Source of the DNA: Pseudomonas sp. GL-B-19
GTDB lineage: Bacteria > Pseudomonadota > Gammaproteobacteria > Pseudomonadales > Pseudomonadaceae
Assembly: GCF_019956415.1 (NCBI RefSeq)
Contig: NZ_JAHBDK010000042.1
Span: 124,001 to 188,000 of the forward strand
Length of the DNA: 64,000 nt
Direction of reading: 5' to 3'
Made by a program: the position numbers and the translations under genes. The notes under the pieces are model-generated. The model was not told where the DNA came from. It was given only the letters and a program-made list of their open reading frames with translations, and searched no databases. Positions 59,580-64,000 of the stretch are shown here, piece by piece (the first letter of the stretch is position 1; every line of letters begins with the position of its first letter).

Positions 59580-61181
59580 TCATGGGTTTTTCAAACGTTC
59601 GGCCAGGGAAGTGGCCAGTTGTGCCGTCAGCCCATAGATCGACAATTGCGGGTTTGCGCCAATGCTGGTGGGAAACAGAGAGCCGTCATGGATCGACAGA
59701 TTACTGAGCTGGTGATGACGGCCGAGGCTGTCGGTGACGGCGTTTTTCGGGTCTTCACCCATCGCACAACCGCCCATCACGTGGGCGCTGCCCAGGCGTG
59801 TGCGATACAACTCAAGGCTCAAACCATCGATCAGCGTGCGCGCTTCGGCCAGGGTTTTTACGTAGCGAGCATCGGCGTGCATCGGCATCACCGCTTTGGC
59901 GCCCCCGGCGAACTGGATCTCGGCCATGCTGTGGAAGGCTCGGCGCAAGCCGTCCCAGGTGTAGGGTGAGACTTGATAGTCGAGCACTGGCGTATTGTCA
60001 CCGCGCAGTTCAACACTGCCGCCGGGGCTGTCCGGATGAAAACCGTCGCGCAGCAACGCGAGCATGGCGTGGGTATGGGGCAGGTGCTCCATGTGCTGGG
60101 CGTTTTCCTTGCCAAAACCGCCGAGCAGGGTCGTCGCCAGTGCCGGGTGCAGCGGCGGGACTTCGAGTTTGTAGGCCATCTTGCCGGTGGTGCCGTCCTG
60201 CCATTGGAAATGGTCGGAATAGATCGATTGCGGCGCGCCGTAGAACGGGTTGATCACTTCGTCGAACAGCCCGGCGGACATGTTCACCAAATGCAGGAAC
60301 GTGCGTTTGCCCAGGCGCTTGTGCGGATCCGGTGCGTCAGAGCGCAAAAGCAGCCCCGGGCTGTTGATCCCGCCGCCGGCCAGTACGTAATGTCGCGCCT
60401 TGACCGTGACCGTGATCGTGCGGCCGGTCGGCGCGACGCAATGGTCGTCCATCGCCACGCATTGCAAGCCTGTGACTTTGCCGTCCTTGATCGACAGTTT
60501 TTCCGCGCGGGTCAGATACAACAGCTCGCCGCCTTTTTCCAGCGTTGCCGGAATGGTCGTGACCAGCATCGATTGCTTGGCGTTGGTCGGGCAGCCCATG
60601 CCGCAATAGCCGAGGTTCCAGCAACCGCGCACGTTGCGTGGGATGACGTGCCAGCTGTAGCCGAGTTTTTCACAACCTTTGCGGATCACGTCGTTGTTGG
60701 CGTTGGGCGGCACCATCCACGGTGCGACGCCGAGGCGTTGTTCCATTTTCTCGAACCACGGCGTCATCTCGGCTGGTGAGTGGCCTTTGACATCGTGCTC
60801 CTTGGCCCAGTGTTCGAGCGTCGGGGCTGGCGTGCGAAAGCTCGATGTCCAGTTGATCAGCGTGGTGCCACCCACCGCCCGACCCTGAAGGATAGTGATC
60901 GCGCCATCCTTGCTCATGCGCCCGATACCTTCCTGGTAGAGGCTGGAGTAGGCCTGGTCTTCGAGCATCTTGAAGTCGCTGCTGGTCTTGAGCGGGCCTT
61001 CCTCGATCAGCAGCACCTTGTAGCCGGCGGCGCTGAGGATTTCAGCCGTGGTGCCGCCGCCAGCACCGCTGCCGATGATCGCCACGTCCGCTTCGAGGGT
61101 CAGGTCTTGGGTCAGTTGCGAGCCATTGTAGGTTTTCCAGCCACGGGACAGGCCTTCTCGGAACGGATCGGGTACAGGCAT
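59580..61181 (-). CDS. laoA: GMC-family long-chain alcohol dehydrogenase LaoA
   Basis: 533 residues. FAD Rossmann motif AIIGSGAGGGTTAEILSAAG, GMC motifs GRAVGGTTLINWTSSFRTPA and CWNLGYCGMGCPTNAKQS, and C-terminal HVMGGCAMGEDPKN with SLFPTSIGANPQLSIYGL. The order laoC-laoB-laoA on one strand, divergent from a TetR gene, matches the P. aeruginosa lao system that oxidises long-chain alcohols from SDS and alkane breakdown (recalled). Confidence 0.88.
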   Translation of the reverse strand: MPVPDPFREGLSRGWKTYNGSQLTQDLTLEADVAIIGSGAGGGTTAEILSAAGYKVLLIEEGPLKTSSDFKMLEDQAYSSLYQEGIGRMSKDGAITILQGRAVGGTTLINWTSSFRTPAPTLEHWAKEHDVKGHSPAEMTPWFEKMEQRLGVAPWMVPPNANNDVIRKGCEKLGYSWHVIPRNVRGCWNLGYCGMGCPTNAKQSMLVTTIPATLEKGGELLYLTRAEKLSIKDGKVTGLQCVAMDDHCVAPTGRTITVTVKARHYVLAGGGINSPGLLLRSDAPDPHKRLGKRTFLHLVNMSAGLFDEVINPFYGAPQSIYSDHFQWQDGTTGKMAYKLEVPPLHPALATTLLGGFGKENAQHMEHLPHTHAMLALLRDGFHPDSPGGSVELRGDNTPVLDYQVSPYTWDGLRRAFHSMAEIQFAGGAKAVMPMHADARYVKTLAEARTLIDGLSLELYRTRLGSAHVMGGCAMGEDPKNAVTDSLGRHHQLSNLSIHDGSLFPTSIGANPQLSIYGLTAQLATSLAERLKNP

Positions 61182-61225
61182 TCTCAGATTCTCTAGTTGT
61201 TATTTTTGGGGTGTTCTTGCGGGCG

Positions 61226-61297
61226 TCATCGCGAGCAGGCTCGCTCCCACATGGGATCGCGTACCCCCTGTGGGAGCCGGGCTTGCCCGCGATAGGG
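61226..61297. repeat. REP pair within the lao operon
   Basis: CATCGCGAGCAGGCTCGCTCC and GTGGGAGCCGGGCTTGCCCGC, in the 127-base gap between laoB and laoA. Confidence 0.82.
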
Positions 61298-61308
61298 TCG
61301 ACTCGATT

Positions 61309-61854
61309 TCAAACCGTAGGCGGTCCGGGATACCCGCAATGCACCCACGATTCCGCCCGGCTGTACCACGCCATCATCACCAGTTGCAGCAACGAGCTAT
61401 GCCCCATGCGCAACAAGCCCAACGAACTGTTTTCCCATCGATCAAGGAAGTGCCGGATTTCATCAGCGCTGGCGTTTTCCCAGCTACCCCAAATCCCGGT
61501 CAGCGGTCCGCGAGTCACGGCCATCCCCAGCACATCGAACAATTGCTGGGTCAGCTTGAGCATTTCCGGGGACAGGTGATTCAGGCTGTTGTCCAGGCTG
61601 TGCAAGGTCTGGTCGACCGATGCCGGCATTTTTTCGGCCGCGACAGCGCCTTCGAGCATCACCGGGATCAGAGCCCGCAAAAAGAGCAGGTCGCCGCTGC
61701 GCAGCAACGTGAAGCCGGTCGCAGGAGTGCTCGACGAACAGCCGCTGAGGCTCGCGCCCAAGCCGGCCGTGGCCAGGAAGGCGCTCGCGCCGAGGCTGAA
61801 TTTCAGCAAGCCGCGCCGTGACAGCGCGGGTGTATCGGTCAAGCTTGGGTTCAT
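61309..61854 (-). CDS. laoB: Tat-signal protein LaoB
   Basis: 181 residues. The N-terminus contains a twin-arginine motif (LSRRGLLKFSLGASAF) and ends in a lipobox-like LSGC, so it may be a Tat-exported lipoprotein. Resembles the small subunits that accompany GMC dehydrogenases (gluconate dehydrogenase subunit-3-like), consistent with a helper of LaoA that carries it to or anchors it at the periplasmic membrane face. Confidence 0.85.
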   Translation of the reverse strand: MNPSLTDTPALSRRGLLKFSLGASAFLATAGLGASLSGCSSSTPATGFTLLRSGDLLFLRALIPVMLEGAVAAEKMPASVDQTLHSLDNSLNHLSPEMLKLTQQLFDVLGMAVTRGPLTGIWGSWENASADEIRHFLDRWENSSLGLLRMGHSSLLQLVMMAWYSRAESWVHCGYPGPPTV

Positions 61855-61882
61855 TATTGTTGTTACCCGGTGGTGGTGTTGG

Positions 61883-63313
61883 TTAGCGGATAAACAGCTT
61901 CTGGATCAGTTTCTGAATGGACTTTCCGTACGGCGGGTAGATCAGCTTCGATGCGTTGAAGCGCTGTTTGATCAACACGCCTTTGGCCTTGCTGAAGGTC
62001 AGGAAGCCTTCGTGGCCGTGGTAATGACCCATGCCCGAGGAACCGACGCCACCAAATGGCATGTCGTCCTGAGCGACGTGCAGCAGGGTGTCATTGAGGC
62101 AAACACCCCCGGAATGGGTTTCATGGAGCACGCGGTTTTGTTCGCGCTTGTCGTAGCCGAAGTAATACAGCGCCAGTGGGCGAGGGCGTTGGTTGATGTA
62201 GGCAAACGCCTCGTCCAGACTTTTGTACGGCACGATTGGCAGCAGTGGGCCGAAGATTTCGTCCTGCATCACGGTCATGTCGTCGGTGACGTTGAGCAGC
62301 AGGCTGTGACTCATGCGACGACCCTGACCCTGATCGAACAACGGGATCAGCAGTGCACCTTTGCTGGTGGCATCGCTGATGTAACCGTTGAGACGCGCCA
62401 GTTGCCGCTCGTTGATGATGGCGGTGTAGTCCGGGTTGTCAGCCAGTGTCGGATAAAAACCGCGAATCACCTGACGATAAGCGTCGACGAAATCATCCAC
62501 ACGATCTTCCGGCACCAGTACGTAATCCGGGGCCACGCAAGTTTGCCCGGCGTTCAGGGTTTTGCCGAAGGCGATACGTTCGGCGGCATCTTTCAGTGGC
62601 ACATCATGGGACACGATGGCCGGGGACTTGCCGCCGAGTTCGAGGGTCACCGGGGTGAGGTTCTCGGCCGCCGCACGCATCACGTGTTTACCGATGCTGG
62701 TGGCGCCGGTGAACAGCAGGTGATCGAAAGGCAGGCGAGAGAACGCTACGCCGACATCGGCTTCGCCCAGCACGACGCAGACCAGGTCTTGAGGGAAGAC
62801 TCGCGCGAGCAATTCCTTGAGCAGCATACCCGTGGCGGGAGTTGATTCGCTGAGTTTGAGCATCACCCGATTACCGGCCGATAGCGCGCCCACCAATGGG
62901 CCGATGGCCAGGTACAGCGGGTAGTTCCACGGCACTATCACGCCGACCACGCCCAACGGTTGGTAAACAACTTTGGCCGCCGCCGGCTGAAAAGCGATGC
63001 CAACCTTGCGCCGCGAGTCCTTCATCCAGCCTTTAAGGCGCTGGCTGGCGTAATGAATGCCGTGAAGGCTGGGCATTATTTCGGCGAGCAGGGTTTCATC
63101 GGCGCTGCGGTTGCTGAAATCCTGGCTGATCGCCTCGATCAACGCCTGGCGTTCGCTGTTCAACAGGTCACGCAGTGCTTTGAGCCATTGCTGGCGCTGG
63201 GTGGCCGGCGGCATCGGATTGGCGGCGTAAGCGGCGCGTTGTGCGTCGAACAGGGTTTGCAGTTCTTCCAGAGACTGATTCATGTTCTGAAGGTAGGCGA
63301 TGTCAGCAGTCAT
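61883..63313 (-). CDS. laoC: Aldehyde dehydrogenase LaoC (coniferyl-aldehyde-dehydrogenase-like)
   Basis: 476 residues. NAD-binding WNYPLYLAIGP, catalytic Glu in LELGGKSPAIV, catalytic Cys in NAGQTCVAPDYVLV, and EIFGPLLPIVPY. A hydrophobic-basic C-terminal tail (LIYPPYGKSIQKLIQKLFIR) may associate with the membrane. It would oxidise the aldehyde produced by LaoA. ATG 63313 has GGAG 7 nt upstream; in-frame Met11 is an alternative start. Confidence 0.9.
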   Translation of the reverse strand: MTADIAYLQNMNQSLEELQTLFDAQRAAYAANPMPPATQRQQWLKALRDLLNSERQALIEAISQDFSNRSADETLLAEIMPSLHGIHYASQRLKGWMKDSRRKVGIAFQPAAAKVVYQPLGVVGVIVPWNYPLYLAIGPLVGALSAGNRVMLKLSESTPATGMLLKELLARVFPQDLVCVVLGEADVGVAFSRLPFDHLLFTGATSIGKHVMRAAAENLTPVTLELGGKSPAIVSHDVPLKDAAERIAFGKTLNAGQTCVAPDYVLVPEDRVDDFVDAYRQVIRGFYPTLADNPDYTAIINERQLARLNGYISDATSKGALLIPLFDQGQGRRMSHSLLLNVTDDMTVMQDEIFGPLLPIVPYKSLDEAFAYINQRPRPLALYYFGYDKREQNRVLHETHSGGVCLNDTLLHVAQDDMPFGGVGSSGMGHYHGHEGFLTFSKAKGVLIKQRFNASKLIYPPYGKSIQKLIQKLFIR

Positions 63314-63343
63314 TGTCGGCTCCGGATTAATTGTAATGAAGAC

Positions 63344-63373
63344 CTTTTTAGAGTCTATACTCTAGAAAGTCAA
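63344..63373 (-). promoter_or_regulatory. laoCBA promoter with overlapping LaoR-type operator
   Basis: The dyad CTTTTTAGAGT-CTAT-ACTCTAGAAAG (63344-63369) matches at 10 of 11 pairs. On the minus strand it lies between TTGACT (63368-63373) and TAAAAA (63345-63350), spaced 17 bp, so a bound repressor would block the lao promoter. It is the likely site of the divergent TetR regulator. Confidence 0.65.
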
Positions 63374-63459
63374 ATGACATCCTCGAACAGCTTTGTTTTA
63401 TCCGCTCGCGGATAGGTCGTAAGATGCCCCTCATCGCACTCTGAATTTAAGCTCAAGCC

Positions 63460-64000
63460 ATGGCCCCTCGGATCAAAACCAGCGAGCGCATCGTGCAGAA
63501 CAGCCTGGAGCTGTTCAATCAGCAGGGTGAGCGCAGTATCAGCACCAACCACATTGCTGCCCACATGGAGATTTCTCCGGGCAACCTGTACTACCACTTC
63601 CCCAACAAGCAGGCGATCATCGCCGTATTGTTCAGTGAGTACGAAAGCCTGGTGGACAGCTTCCTGCGCCCGCCTCAGGGGCGTGCGTCCACAGTGGACG
63701 ACAAGCGCTTCTACCTTCAGGAGTTGCTGGCGGCGATGTGGCGCTACCGGTTTTTGCATCGCGATCTCGAGCACCTGCTCGACAGCGATCCGGAACTCGC
63801 CGCCCGTTACCGGCGGTTTTCCCAGCGCTGCCTGATCCATGGCACGCACATCTACGCGGCCTTCGTCGAAGCCGGCATCCTGCAAATGGACAAGGTGCAG
63901 ATCGAGTCCCTGACGCTCAACGCGTGGATCATCCTGACGTCCTGGGTGCGGTTTCTGTGCACTACGCGGGAAAACTCCAATCACCTGAGTGAACAAGCCA
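63460..64000 (+). CDS. laoR: TetR/AcrR-family regulator LaoR (3' end cut)
   Basis: Starts at ATG 63460 (MAPRIKTSERIVQNSLELFN) and stays open to the window edge, 180 residues seen. HTH: SISTNHIAAHMEISPGNLYYHF. The C-terminal ligand domain follows with many aromatic residues. Divergent from laoCBA, with an operator-like dyad in the shared 146-base region. By orthology it would repress lao genes until a long-chain alcohol or aldehyde signal is present. Confidence 0.85.
   Translation, partial: MAPRIKTSERIVQNSLELFNQQGERSISTNHIAAHMEISPGNLYYHFPNKQAIIAVLFSEYESLVDSFLRPPQGRASTVDDKRFYLQELLAAMWRYRFLHRDLEHLLDSDPELAARYRRFSQRCLIHGTHIYAAFVEAGILQMDKVQIESLTLNAWIILTSWVRFLCTTRENSNHLSEQA

Noticed and set aside
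1..64000. tRNA, rRNA or insertion-sequence genes
   Set aside because: I saw no tRNA-like or rRNA sequence and no transposase motif by reading; short ncRNAs cannot be excluded without a covariance-model scan.

Overview
The window is a piece of a fluorescent Pseudomonas chromosome, most likely P. fluorescens group. The evidence is high GC and codon use typical of the group, many REP-type inverted repeats between genes, and a gene order that follows the P. aeruginosa spu to lao segment (spuDEFGH, acylase, serA, rpiA, ilvA, rppH, ptsP, lgt, thyA, folA, cystine transporter, ilvD, mutM, ferredoxin, coaD, laoABCR). That synteny is from memory and was not computed. Both ends cut a gene: a polyamine-binding protein on the left and a TetR regulator on the right.

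Layout. 1-5.3 kb: polyamine ABC importer with two paralogous binding proteins. 5.3-14.9 kb: mostly single genes (HD hydrolase, GlxA-type regulator, penicillin-acylase-type Ntn hydrolase, thioredoxin-like protein, alpha/beta hydrolase, DUF2059, 2OG-Fe oxygenase, DUF523, a shortened solute-binding protein, DUF4399). 14.9-18.5 kb: serA opposite a D-2-hydroxyglutarate dehydrogenase and an FAH-family gene. 18.7-20.7 kb: two tandem SdiA-regulated-domain proteins. 20.8-31.1 kb: core block rpiA, ilvA, histidinol-phosphatase-like HAD, rppH, ptsP, NRDE protein, TauE/SafE exporter, lgt, thyA. 31.1-35.8 kb: a rearranged strip holding two extra copies of the thyA 3' end and of a cadR 3' end, a lone two-repeat hypothetical gene, then cadR/cadA. 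35.8-42.6 kb: a phosphonate cassette (LysR regulator, 2-aminoethylphosphonate-type ABC importer, FAD oxidase, PhnZ-like HD oxygenase). 42.7-49.4 kb: small EF-hand-like protein, DUF3482/DUF2868 pair, folA, tcyP, pchP. 49.6-51.4 kb: ilvD. 51.7-55.2 kb: an AT-richer accessory operon. 55.4-64 kb: rlmI, HDOD protein, mutM, ferredoxin, coaD and the lao long-chain alcohol oxidation genes.

The most notable system is the minus-strand operon at 51.7-55.2 kb. A good sigma70-type promoter and a strong Shine-Dalgarno site precede a 23-codon gene. It is followed, with overlapping or close junctions, by a SagB/ThcOx-type FMN dehydrogenase, an AurF-type diiron oxygenase with all seven metal ligands, and a Bcr/CflA-type MFS exporter. 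This looks like a minimal ribosomal-peptide (RiPP) or peptide-scaffold pathway with no YcaO cyclodehydratase, no radical SAM enzyme and no protease. I do not recognise it as a described class.

Other points worth a second look are the thyA/cadR tandem duplication, the phosphonate cassette that has a PhnZ-like oxygenase but no PhnY-type hydroxylase beside it, a solute-binding protein lacking most of one lobe, and a dyad inside the lao promoter.
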